This document shows positions 17,692 through 26,906 of a stretch of DNA of 64,000 nucleotides, piece after piece (positions within the stretch are counted from its first letter, which is position 1; every line of letters begins with the position of its first letter). Where the stretch lies: NCBI GenBank assembly GCA_016703895.1, contig JADJBE010000005.1, positions 62,001 through 126,000 on the forward strand, in the 5' to 3' direction. Origin of the DNA: Pseudomonadota bacterium (GTDB taxonomy: Bacteria; Pseudomonadota; Gammaproteobacteria; Steroidobacterales; Steroidobacteraceae). The notes beneath the pieces were generated by a model. That model saw only the letters and a list, made by a program, of their open reading frames with translations, was not told the origin of the DNA and searched no databases. The translations under genes were made by a program, and so were the position numbers.

Positions 17692-19839
17692 ATGCCACGC
17701 ACAACGCCCCTCGCCGATATCCGCAATATTGGCATCATCGCCCACGTCGACGCCGGCAAGACCACGACGACAGAACGCGCATCCTTTATTACACCGGTCG
17801 CAAGCACAACATCATCGACATCCATGACACCAAGGATCTGAAGACGTCGACGACCACCGACTACCTGGAACAGGAACAGAAGCGCGGCATCACGATTCAG
17901 TCGGCCGCCGTGTCGGCGTTCTGGCGAGGCAAGAAGATCAACGTGATCGACACTCCCGGGCACGTGGACTTCACCATCGAAGTGAACCGCAGCTTGCGCG
18001 TACTCGACGGCGCGGTCGTGGTGTTCGACGGCGTCGCGGGTGTCGAGCCGCAGTCAGAGACTAACTGGCGTCTGGCAGATAACTACAATGTGCCGCGCGT
18101 CTGTTACGTGAACAAGATGGATCGCAGCGGCGCTTCGTTTACGCGCTGCGTCGAGATGATCAAGACGCGTCTCGGTGCGCGTCCCTTGCCGATTCAGATT
18201 CCGATTGGCTCAGAAGATAACTTCAAGGGCATGGTCGACCTGGTTGAAATGAAGGCGCTGGTCTGGGATTCAGACGACAAGGATGCGGTCTGGCAGACGC
18301 TGGATATCACGGCCGACATCGCCGACCAACTGGGCATCACGGTGCCGAGCGATCGCGCGATCCTGGCAAACCTTGAGAAGTATCGTACCGAGCTGGTTGA
18401 CACCGCGCTCGAGATGGACGATGCGGCAATGGAAGCGCATCTGATCGACGGCAAGATGCCGTCCGTCGAGGTCATCAAGAAGTGCCGGCGCAAAGGCGTG
18501 CTCACGTCGGCATTCACACTGGTGTTGTGCGGCTCTTCGTACAAGAACAAGGGCGTGCAGCAAGTGCTCGATGCGGTGGTCGACTACATGCCGGCACCCA
18601 CCGACGTCGAATCGATCAAGACAGTGGACGCGGATGGTCACCCGATCGGTGAACGCAAATGCTCGGATGAGGAACCATTCTCGGCGCTGGCGTTCAAGGT
18701 GATCAACGACATTTACGGCGCGCTCACCTTCATTCGTGTGTATTCCGGCGTGCTAACAAAAGGCATGTCGGTACAGAACACCACACGCGGCAAGCGCGAG
18801 AAGATCGGCCGCATGGTCGAAATGTTCGCCAAGGACTCCAACCCCATCGAAGAAGCGCGCGCCGGCGATATCGTGGCTCTGGTCTCGTTAGCTGAAACCG
18901 ACACGGGTGACACGCTATGCGACTCGGCCCATCCGGTGGTTCTTGAGCGCATGCGCTTCCCGGATCCCGTGATCAGCGTATCGGTCAAAGCCAAGGCCAA
19001 GGCGGAACAAGAGAAGTTCAACGCAGCGTTGGGCAAAATGGTGCGCGCCGATCCGTCGCTGCATCTGGAGACTGATCGAGAGACGGGCCAGACTATTCTG
19101 CGCGGCATGGGCGAGTTGCACCTCGAGGTCACGCTCGATCGCATGCGCACCGAGTTTAATGTGGAAGGCACGATGGGTGAGCCGCAGGTGGCTTACCGCG
19201 AGACGATCACCAAGCCGGTCGAAGAGCACTACACCCACAAGAAACAAACGGGTGGCTCTGGCCAGTTCGCCGAAGTGTGGATCAAATTCGAGCCGCTGGC
19301 GCGCGGAATGGGCTTTGAGTTCGTCGACGACACCAAGGGCGGCTCAGTGCCGCGCGAATTCGTGCCGGCGGTGGAGAAGGGCCTCAAGATGCAGAAAGAG
19401 GACGGCGTGCTGGCGCGCTATCCCACGGTCGACTTCCGTGCCGTGCTGTTCGACGGCAGTCATCATGACGTCGACTCGAACGCGCTCACCTTCGGAAATC
19501 GCAGCCAAGGCGGCGTTCCGCGAGGCCATGAAGAAAGGCAACCCGATCCTGTTGGAGCCCGTAATGAAGGTGGAAGCCGTTACACCCGGCGACTATCTCG
19601 GCGATGTCATCGGCGACATGAATCGACGCCGTGGGTCGATCCTTGATCAGCTCGAGCGCGGCACTAACACCGCAGTCGTGGCGCACGTGCCGCTGTCAGA
19701 GATGTTTGGCTACATCGGCCAGCTGCGCGCAATGACCAGCGGTCGCGCGTCCTACACGATGGAGTTCTCGCACTATGATCCGGTGCCGCGGAATGTTGCG
19801 GACGAAGTGATCGAGGCGTCGAAGAAACCGGCGGCCTGA
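17692..19839 (+). CDS. fusA: Elongation factor G (probable paralogue), two frameshifts in this sequence
   Basis: Translocation GTPase. From ATG 17692 the frame reads RNIGIIAHVDAGKTTTTER, then breaks at a tandem GC (extra bases 17779-17780). It resumes with DIHDTKDLKTSTTTDYLEQ, EQKRGITIQSAAVS, NVIDTPGHVDF and NKMDRSGASF, and breaks again at 19493-19498 (one extra base, TTCGGAAATCG). The last 115 residues return to the first frame (MKKGNPILLEPVMKVE to EASKKPAA). Corrected length is 714. It stands alone, not in an rpsL-rpsG-fusA-tuf operon, and the switch I region differs from canonical bacterial EF-G, suggesting a second EF-G. Indels may be assembly errors or signs of decay. Confidence 0.8.
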
Positions 19840-19867
19840 GGGGAGCTTGCGTCGACTGACGGCGTAG

Positions 19868-19909
19868 TCCTATGCGCTCAGCTACCTGACTAGGCCGAAG
19901 ATCTCCGTT
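19868..19909 (-). mobile_element. Relic of an ISNCY-like transposase N-terminus
   Basis: The minus strand encodes NGDLRPSQVAERIG, almost the same peptide as IDGDLRPSQVAERMA in the transposase at 33.6-35.0 kb but with different synonymous codons, so it is an older related copy. Nothing else of the transposase remains. It begins about 30 bases behind the EF-G stop. Confidence 0.4.
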
Positions 19910-19980
19910 GCGCGCGCGGCGTGCCTGCCCACGCGTGTGGCCGCCTTGCGCTAATGTCCCAGATCCGGGACAATAGTGCG

Positions 19981-20301
19981 GTGCGGCCCGCGATATTTCA
20001 TCACAAGGTACGAGATACCGTGCGACTGTGGCCATGAGCCGTGCGCGTGGCACTTGGGGTGGCTATCCAGTCGCTACAATTGGGTGTCACCCTGGGAATG
20101 CCTGGTTCCAGGCCGATGCCTTCTATCGGCCCAGCCGTCGAAGAGCTGCGGCTGAAGGATGCCAGTGGTCAGTACCGAGTCTTTTATCTTGCGCGGCATG
20201 TGATGGGCGTTTTGATATTCCATGCATTTGTGAAAAAGACGCGGGCAACACCACAGCATGAAATCAAACTGGCAAGAAGTCGCCTGAAGGAGTTGACATG
20301 A
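19981..20301 (+). pseudogene. HigB/RelE-type toxin with in-frame TGA
   Basis: The frame from GTG 19981 reads IFHHKVRDTVRLWP, then TGA (20035-20037), then AVRVALGVAIQSLQLG, PMPSIGPAVEELRLKD, GQYRVFYLARHVMG, LIFHAFVKKTRATPQHEI and KLARSRLKELT. That is a complete phage-derived Gp49-like/HigB toxin apart from the stop. A single C-to-T change (CGA to TGA) would explain it. The downstream part could still start at 20041 (GTG) and lack the first helix. The stop overlaps the antitoxin start (ATGA). Confidence 0.65.
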
Positions 20302-20597
20302 CAAAAGCGAACTTTATTCGCGTTAAAAATGCGTCGGATTTGGCGCGCGTGCTAGATCTGGACGCTGCCGACGCAAGATGTATCGAGGTGAGGGCGCTGC
20401 TTCTCGCCCGTATCGTTAGCGAAGTTGCCCGACTGGGCTTGACTCATGCGGCCGCGGCACAGCGCTGCGGGACGTCGCGAACACGTATGACAGGGATCCT
20501 TAACGGAAACATCCGCGGCAGCTCAACCGATCTACTGCTGCGGATTGCGAGCCGCCTTGGCCTCCACGCGAAACTGACCTTCGCGCGCGCGGCGTGA
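20298..20597 (+). CDS. HigA-type XRE antitoxin
   Basis: 99 residues. The helix-turn-helix is at about residues 45-75 (LTHAAAAQRCGTSRTRMTGI, then LNGNIRGSSTDLLLRIASRL). This is the short XRE antitoxin that follows RelE/HigB-like toxins, here with a 4-base overlap. Expected to neutralise the toxin and repress the pair. It is intact although the toxin reading frame is interrupted. Confidence 0.75.
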   Translation: MTKANFIRVKNASDLARVLDLDAADARCIEVRALLLARIVSEVARLGLTHAAAAQRCGTSRTRMTGILNGNIRGSSTDLLLRIASRLGLHAKLTFARAA

Positions 20598-21004
20598 TGT
20601 GATGTGATGTGCTTGTTAGCGTCCGAAACGGGACATTTCCATTTGGCACAATGGGGACACTTCTATACAGCCTCCACAGTTGTTGCCTCAGCCAAGCTCA
20701 GATGTCCAACCGCCAGCAAAGTAGAAATGTCCGGGTCATCCACGCAGGATCTTCTTCCTAGTCTGGGCTGTTAGCTGCAAAGCAGAAGCGCAGTCTGACG
20801 CCGATAGGCGTCAGCAGCTCCGTTTCCCGGTTGCATGTGCTCCACGAGAAGCAGACAGTTGTGGAACGTGGCCGAGCGGCCGCAGGGTGCCCATTGCCGA
20901 CTTGGGAATTGCTCCGAAGCCGCCACTCAGAATGGAGAAAGCCGCCATTCGAGGTAGCGAGCGACGGCGAGCACTTGGTTTGCAGGCCGCCCGCTGTTAT
21001 CTCG
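20598..21004. other. Gene-free stretch with IS-end motifs
   Basis: No convincing coding region on either strand. It holds a short GTGAT tandem (20594-20609) behind the antitoxin and the IS-end-like repeats at 20631-20731. The rest, up to the recombinase stop, shows no recognisable element. Confidence 0.45.
20631..20731. repeat. IS-end-like repeats related to the ISNCY-type element at 35.05 kb
   Basis: GGACATTTCCATTTGGC at 20631-20647 matches 15 of 17 bases of the duplicated 17-mer at the right end of the element at 33.6-35.1 kb. A second, weaker copy starts at 20655, the same 24-base step as in that element. On the opposite orientation AAAGTAGAAATGTCC ends at 20731 with a partial copy (ATGTCC) at 20701-20706. 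This looks like abutting ends of degraded copies. Confidence 0.45.
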
Positions 21005-21631
21005 CTACACCTCGGTCTGCTCTGACAGTTCGAGCGCATCGTCGACTTCGATGCCAAGATACCGCACGGTGCTTTCTAGTTTCGAGTGACCGAGCAGCAG
21101 CTGCACAGCACGCAGGTTCTGGGTGCGCCGATAGATGAGCGAGGCTTTGGTCCGCCGCATCGTGTGCGTGCCGTAGGCACTGGCATCGAGACCAATTTCC
21201 TCGGCCCAGTTGTGGACGATGCGCGCGTATTGGCGAGTCGAGAGATGCTCGGAGCGATGCAGCCGACTGGGGAAGAGAAAGTCCTCAGACCGTCGGCCAG
21301 CTAAGCGTATCCAGGTCTTGAGCGATTCCTGCGTCTGCTCCGTGATTTCAAACTGCACGGGACGATGCGTCTTTTGCTGCATGACGACGGTGCGACTTGC
21401 CACCCGATCGCCGTGACAGACATCTCGCACGCGCAATCTGACGAGATCGCAAGATCGCAGCTTGCTGTCGATGGCGAGATTGAACAGGGCAAGTTCCCGT
21501 GTTCGGTCTTGCACCTGCAGCCGAACGCGAATGGCCCATACGTCCTTGAGTTTGAGCGGGGCTTTCTGGCCGACGAGCTTGCCCTTGTTCCAGGGTTCGC
21601 GGCGTCGAGTGCAGGGAGTAGGCAGATCCAT
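21005..21631 (-). CDS. Short site-specific tyrosine recombinase/integrase
   Basis: 208 residues from ATG 21631 (MDLPTPCTRRREPWNKG). The catalytic domain is complete: the first Arg in SCDLVRLRVRDV, HxxR in GTHTMRRTKASLIYRR, and the His and nucleophile Tyr in LLGHSKLESTVRYLG. It lacks the usual N-terminal core-binding domain, leaving about 40 residues before the catalytic fold. Such mini-integrases are widespread and often stand alone. No att repeats were identified beside it. Confidence 0.82.
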   Translation of the reverse strand: MDLPTPCTRRREPWNKGKLVGQKAPLKLKDVWAIRVRLQVQDRTRELALFNLAIDSKLRSCDLVRLRVRDVCHGDRVASRTVVMQQKTHRPVQFEITEQTQESLKTWIRLAGRRSEDFLFPSRLHRSEHLSTRQYARIVHNWAEEIGLDASAYGTHTMRRTKASLIYRRTQNLRAVQLLLGHSKLESTVRYLGIEVDDALELSEQTEV

Positions 21632-21707
21632 GACGGGCTCCTGTCGAGTAAATGACAGCGCCAGTATCGACCTCGTCGGATCGAACGCCATATCGCAACG
21701 CAGCAGC

Positions 21708-22286
21708 CTAACCCTTGACCTCGAACCGCACGGGCAGACGAACGCGAACGGTCCGATTTTGATCCTCAATGATGCCCGCAAGCCAGCGCAGGGCTCGTGC
21801 ATAGTCAATCGCGAGCTGATCGATGGCGACGTTGCCCGAACTCGTTTCGATTGTGACGTCGCCGGTTGCGCCGTCCGCCAACACGTCGACCGCGAGAATG
21901 ACGGCGGCAGACTGACCTTTCGGTAAGCCCGTCCGCGCTGCGAACGTTGCCAAATCAATCGGCATCGAGGGATCCGGCCGTGGTGCCCGAAAAGGAATGA
22001 GCACTTGTCGGCGCCGCACAGTGCCCACCGCAGACTCGACCAGCGGCGCATCCTCTGGGTAATCGACGATCGGCAACGACAGCTCGATTGCGACGGCATG
22101 GAGGTTGATCGGCGCGTTGATTCTGACGGGGTTCGGCGCCGAGACGACCGACGGAAGATTGATCACCACCAATGACTTGCGCTGACTTTCGAATGCCGGG
22201 ACAGAGATGCCAGCCACGAGTGACAATCGCAGCGCAACGATATGCAGTAACAACACCAGCACGGCGATCGCGATGCGCATGGTCAC
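21708..22286 (-). CDS. TonB C-terminal-like periplasmic protein
   Basis: 192 residues. N-terminal signal or anchor (MRIAIAVLVLLLHIVALRL), a linker region, then a C-terminal domain at about 105-190 with VDVLADGATGDVTIETSSG, QLAIDYARALRW and VRVRLPVRFEV, the pattern of TonB-like transducers. No exbB/exbD or receptor is adjacent, and there is no long Pro-rich spacer. Role unknown; its position on the island between recombinase and surface-protein genes is noted. Confidence 0.55.
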   Translation of the reverse strand: MTMRIAIAVLVLLLHIVALRLSLVAGISVPAFESQRKSLVVINLPSVVSAPNPVRINAPINLHAVAIELSLPIVDYPEDAPLVESAVGTVRRRQVLIPFRAPRPDPSMPIDLATFAARTGLPKGQSAAVILAVDVLADGATGDVTIETSSGNVAIDQLAIDYARALRWLAGIIEDQNRTVRVRLPVRFEVKG

Positions 22287-22696
22287 CTATCGTATCGCGT
22301 TCGATGCATTCGATCGATTTCTCATCGGATGAAACGGCCGACGACTGCGTGATCGTTGATGGTGTGGCATTAACAACCTCACTCAGGGGCTTTACGTTTG
22401 CTCGGCGTTGAGAGCATGATCCGCGCGCCAGTACAGCGTAACTCCTAAAGGTTTCTCTGTATTCGGTCAAAGGGAGTGGTCGGTCAATAACCATTAGGAA
22501 AGTCCCGTGCGCATCAGTCGCTCGGATTCGCCGTTCATGACTCGCCCATCGATGCGCCGCGCGCGCGTCGCTCCCCTGCCTTGCGCGTCACTGCCGCCAC
22601 CATCAATCGAGTTCTGACCAGTGGTTGGCGACGGCTCCTGTCTCCTCTATCTCATCACCTTGCGTGGAGTGTCGTGCGTGAATAGGCCACTCGGTG
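22287..22696. other. Non-coding stretch between divergent genes
   Basis: About 410 bases separating the TonB-like gene from the surface-protein gene. It must hold both promoters. A weak pair TTGAGA...TACAGC lies near 22408-22437. No RNA gene or repeat was recognised. Confidence 0.4.
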
Positions 22697-23793
22697 ATGA
22701 AAGAGCCGTCGGCGGCGGTGTTTGCTGCCCGGAACCTGACTACCAAGACTGATCGTCACCGATTCTCGATCCGCGCGATGGTGGGTGGGATCGTCTTGTC
22801 GGTACTGACCGCGAGCGCCTGGGCGGCGCAATACACTTACGACTCGTTAGGCCGGTTAAAGACGGTGCTGGAGGCTGACGGCACATATATTCAGTATGAG
22901 TACGACGCGAATGGTAACCGGACGTTGAGCACGCGCACCGGCGGCAACACGAGCCTGTCGATCACGTCCTTTTCCCCGGCCACCGGGCCTGTCGGCACCG
23001 TGGTCACCATCAATGGCCAGGGTTTTTCGAGTGTGCTCGCGCAGAACACGGTGAAATTCAACGGCGTCACCGCGGCGCTGATCTCTACCAGCCCCAACGT
23101 CATTCGCGCCACCGTGCCCGCCGGTGCGACGACGGGTGTGATTGCGATCACGACACCGCAAGGGACCGCCTCGTCGGCCGCCGCGTTTGTGCTCAATCCG
23201 GTCGCGATCTCGAACTTCACGCCGTCCATTGGCGCCTCGGGTACGGCAATCACGATTGCCGGCGCGGGATTCTCGGCGACGCCTGCCAGCAACGCGATTC
23301 TCGTTCACGCGACGGCAAGTCCAACAGTCACCGCGACCACGACTCAACTGACTACCACGGTTCCCGCAGCCGCGACGTCCGGTCGCATTCGCGTGACTAC
23401 TCCGGCGGGCACTGCGCTCAGCGGGTCGGATTTCATCGTGCCCGCGGCGGGTTACGCGACGGGCGATATTGCCACCTACGGGCGACTCGATCCAAATGGC
23501 GTCGGAAAGATCTTCACGATCAACACCGCTAACAAAGTAGCCGTTGCGCTGTTTGACGGGACGGCGGGGCAGCGTACATCGCTCGTGCTCACCAATCTCA
23601 GTCTGGGCGGTCAGATTCGTCTCTACCAACCCGACGGCACACTGCTCATCTGGAGCTATACCCCCGGTTCGACGTTTGTCTGGGATCTCGACCCGTTGCC
23701 AGCCACGGGCACGTACTCGCTGTATTTTGTACCCGGTACCGCCGTGGGGTGGTAATCCCCCCGTTTTCAGCGGGGATCAGAAGTGGAAAACGG

Positions 23794-24621
23794 TCATGCG
23801 GCCTTCGCCAACTTCTGCATTGGCGTGATGCCGCCGAGCCCCATGTTCGGTCTTTCGTTGTTGTAGGTCCAGAGCCAGCGAGTAGCCGCGTCTTGAACTT
23901 CTTCGATCGATCCGAACAACGTCTGCGTTAGCCAGTCGTAGCGCACGGTGCGATTGAAGCGCTCGATGTACGCATTCTGCTGCGGCTTCCCAGGCTGGAT
24001 GTAGTCGATCCGGATGTTCTTCCTTGTAGACCATTCCTGCAGAGCTCCGCTCAGGTATTCCGGACCATTGTCGCAGCGGATCGCTTTGGGCTGTCCTCGC
24101 CACTCGATGATCTGATCCAATGACCTAATAACCCTGGTCGCGGGCAGCGACAGATCCACCTCGATGCCGAGCCCTTCGCGGTTGAAGTCATCCAGGACAT
24201 TGAACAGCCGATACTGCCGACCGTCGTCCAGATTGTCGTGCATGAAGTCCATCGACCAAACCTGGTTGATCGCCTCTGGTACCGCCAGTGGCTGCGGCAC
24301 TTCGCGCACCAATCGCCGCTTGGGCTTGATCCGCAAGTTCAGCTCCAGAAGCCTGTAAATGCGATAGACACGCTTGTGGTTCCACACGAACCCCTTCACA
24401 TTGCGCAGGAATAGGTAGCACAGGCCGAAGCCCCAGTTGCGCTGGTTGTGCGTCAAGCGCACTAACCAGTCTGCGATCTGTTCATTCTGGCAAGACAGCT
24501 TCGCCTTGTAGCGATAGCAGGTCTGGCTCACCGCAAACAACTCGCACGCTCGTCGGATGCTTCGGCCTTTGGCGCTCACCGCCCAGGTGGCCATCTCACG
24601 CCGCTGAGATGGCCTCACCAT
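23794..24621 (-). CDS. IS3-family transposase OrfB (DDE integrase)
   Basis: 275 residues from ATG 24621, normally made as an OrfAB fusion by -1 frameshifting. Catalytic DDE residues: VWSMDFMHDNL, IRCDNGPEYLS and QQNAYIERFNRTVRYDWL. The HTH_21-like N-terminus contains RRACELFAVSQTCYRYK. Ends NERPNMGLGGITPMQKLA. No internal breaks. Confidence 0.93.
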   Translation of the reverse strand: MVRPSQRREMATWAVSAKGRSIRRACELFAVSQTCYRYKAKLSCQNEQIADWLVRLTHNQRNWGFGLCYLFLRNVKGFVWNHKRVYRIYRLLELNLRIKPKRRLVREVPQPLAVPEAINQVWSMDFMHDNLDDGRQYRLFNVLDDFNREGLGIEVDLSLPATRVIRSLDQIIEWRGQPKAIRCDNGPEYLSGALQEWSTRKNIRIDYIQPGKPQQNAYIERFNRTVRYDWLTQTLFGSIEEVQDAATRWLWTYNNERPNMGLGGITPMQKLAKAA

Positions 24622-24881
24622 TTTTTTGTGAGGGCTTCCTTCAAGATTGCGGAGTCCATCTGCGCCTCCGCGTACATCTTCTTCAGGCGCCGGTTCTCTT
24701 CCTCCAGCTCCTTCACCCGCGACATCATCGACACGTCCATGCCGCCGTACTTCGATCGCCACTTGTAGAACGTCGCGGAGCTGATGCCAGCCTCACGGCA
24801 TATCGAGGCCACAGGCTCCCCGGCTTCCGCTCGCTTGATGTAGCCAATGATCTGGCTGTCCTTGAACTTCGACTTCTTCAT
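24615..24881 (-). CDS. IS3-family transposase OrfA
   Basis: 88 residues. Helix-turn-helix (FKDSQIIGYIKRAEAGEPV, ICREAGISSATFYKWRSKYG) followed by a leucine-zipper-like coiled coil (VKELEEENRRLKKMYAEAQ). Ends ALTKKW. Binds the IS ends and supplies the N-terminus of OrfAB. Confidence 0.93.
   Translation of the reverse strand: MKKSKFKDSQIIGYIKRAEAGEPVASICREAGISSATFYKWRSKYGGMDVSMMSRVKELEEENRRLKKMYAEAQMDSAILKEALTKKW
24621..24627 (-). promoter_or_regulatory. A7 slippery site for -1 frameshift in IS3 orfA/orfB
   Basis: On the minus strand ACA AAA AAA TGG ends orfA two codons before its stop. Slipping back one base on the A-run gives AAA AAA ATG GTG and enters orfB. This is the usual IS3 arrangement; no pseudoknot was examined. 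Confidence 0.7.
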
Positions 24882-26906
24882 CGGAATCTCCTCGGTTTAC
24901 ATTACGAGAAAATTCCACTTCTGACCTCAGCTGATTTCCGGGGATTACCGGGTCGGCGACCTTGCGCGTGGTGACCGAAGTGACCGGCGTACTGTCAATC
25001 AACGGCAGCCCAACGACTCTCGCATTAGCGGCAGGACAGAACGCCGAGTACACGTTCTCGGGGTTAGCGGGTCAATCGTTCAACCTGAATGTCACCGGGT
25101 TCACGTCCTCACCTGCTAATGGGGATGGAGGTGTTTACGTGTTTCAGCCCGATGGGTCGTCCTTGGCCTACTGCGGCGGGTTGAGCCAATTGGAGAACGG
25201 CTGCCGACTAACCCTGCCGGTGGCGGGTACGTATCGCGTCAGAATGGATCCCTCTAACACGTACGCGACCCAGTTCACCGTGCGCCTGAATATCGATCTC
25301 AACGCCACGCTCGTGAGCGGCACCGCGTTGAACGTCAACCTGGCAACGCCTGGGCGCCATGCCTTGCTGAGTTTCACGGCAACAGCGGGCCAGACGCGCG
25401 CGCTCAATGTGGGCACGATTGCCACGGTCCCCACTAACACCCATGTCCAGGTGACGATTTTCGATCCGTCCGGGGCCATTATTGATAGCGGCGGCAGTGC
25501 ATCGGGCATCACGTTCAATCTGCGCAATCTCCTCGCGGGCACCTACAAAGTGCTGATCGCGCCGTACGGCGGTGCGACCGCGACGACGCAAGTGAAACTG
25601 GTACCGGGACTAACCGGCGCGCTGTCGGCCAATGGCGCCGGCGCCAACTACGCAACCACCGTTCCACAGCAAAACGGCTATTTCACATTCGCGGGAACGG
25701 CTGGGCAGAATCGGTCACTGGGGATGACGAACGTGGTCCTGACGCCTACGGCGCCGTGGGATGTGGTCACGATCATTGTCAAGAAACCGGACGGCTCCTA
25801 CCTCTTGTCGCAGCCACTCACCTGCTACCCAACCACAGTCCCGGGTTGTCAAACCACGTTGCGCAATCTGCCCGTCACCGGCACGTATCTGGTGGAGGTC
25901 CTGCCGAGCGGCTATCAAACAATGTCGTTCCGGTTGACGCTCTCAGCGAGCGTCACCACAACGCTCGCGGCGGGCACACCGTACACGGCGACATTGGCAT
26001 ATCCGGGTCAGAGCGCTGTGCTCAGTTTTGCGGCGACGGCGGGGCAAACCCGCGCGTTGAACATCGACACGCTGAACCTCACGCCGGCGAACTCTCCACT
26101 CGAGATCCAGATCTTCGATCCGACCGACACGCTGATCGATGGCGCGTCGACGGCCATCCCGGTGACCTTCAATCTGCGCAACCTCATCGCGGGCACGTAT
26201 CGCGTGGTCATTGCACCGAGCAATGCGGCGACCGGTTCGTTCCGCGCGCGTCTGGTGGCGGGATTGACCGGCACGCTGTCTGCCAATGGCACCAAAGTCA
26301 CGAAGGTCACAACGGTGCCTGGTCAGGGCGGCTACTTCACGTTCGCGGGCACCGCCGGCCAAGACCGTGGCCTCGGGATCACCAACATTGTGACAACCCC
26401 GACTGCAGTCAACTACGTGAACCTGCGCGTGTTCCGCCCCGACGGCGGGATGCTCGACTCGGTCCTGTGCTACACGTCAACTCTCCCGGGCTGCGCGCTC
26501 GCGTTGCGCAATTTGCCACTGACCGGAACATACGCGGTGGAAGTGTTAACGGACTACGCCACAATGAGCGTCGGATTGACGCTTTCGCCCAGTGTCACGG
26601 GCACGCTGACACTCGGCACACCGTTAAGCGTGAATCTCAATGCGGCCGGTAAGAATGCGGTGTTGTCGTTCACCGCCACCTCGGGGCAATCCTTTCCGCT
26701 CGCCATCAACACGCTCGTGACCACGCCGTCGGCCTCGCCCGTCACGGTCTATGTCTTTGATCCCGCGGGGTCGATCGTAGCCAGCGGCAGCGGAACGGCA
26801 TCGTTCTCGATCAGTCTCAGCAGCCTTTCTGCTGGCGTTCACAAGGTGCTGATCTGGCCCAACAACGCCGCCACCGCCACCTTTCAAGCACGGATTCAAT
26901 AGCGCC

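Larger units (their letters stand above)
23751..24949 (-). mobile_element. Complete IS3-family insertion sequence
   Basis: 1199 bp. Perfect 10-bp ends GGTAATCCCC / GGGGATTACC sit within longer imperfect inverted repeats that also share TCAGAAGTGGAA. It is flanked by a 4-bp direct repeat GGGT (23747-23750 and 24950-24953). It encodes orfA and orfB in the -1 relationship with an A7 slippery run, and looks intact and possibly active. A 4-bp duplication fits the IS407-like group, but the subgroup is not certain. Confidence 0.93.
22697..26902 (+). pseudogene. Secreted YD/IPT/beta-sandwich-repeat surface protein, split by an IS3 element
   Basis: Part one (22697-23750): signal peptide (VLSVLTASAWAAQ), one YD-repeat pair (YTYDSLGRLKTVLEADG, YEYDANGNRTLS), two IPT/TIG domains (ITSFSPATGPVGTVVTINGQ, ISNFTPSIGASGTAITIAG), then the start of a beta-sandwich module. 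Part two (from 24954): about six modules of roughly 105 residues with recurring FTATAGQTRALN, TFNLRNLLAGTYKVLIAP and GYFTFAGTAGQ, resembling pre-peptidase C-terminal-like domains. Joining across the IS gives FVPGTAVGSATLRVV in one frame, about 1000 residues. Likely exported partner of the RHS protein 4 bases downstream. Inactivated unless the IS is lost. Confidence 0.8.

Noticed and set aside
19664..20053. Minus-strand frame behind EF-G as a real gene
   Set aside because: Only a short stretch resembles an ISNCY transposase; the rest is antisense to EF-G and the toxin gene.
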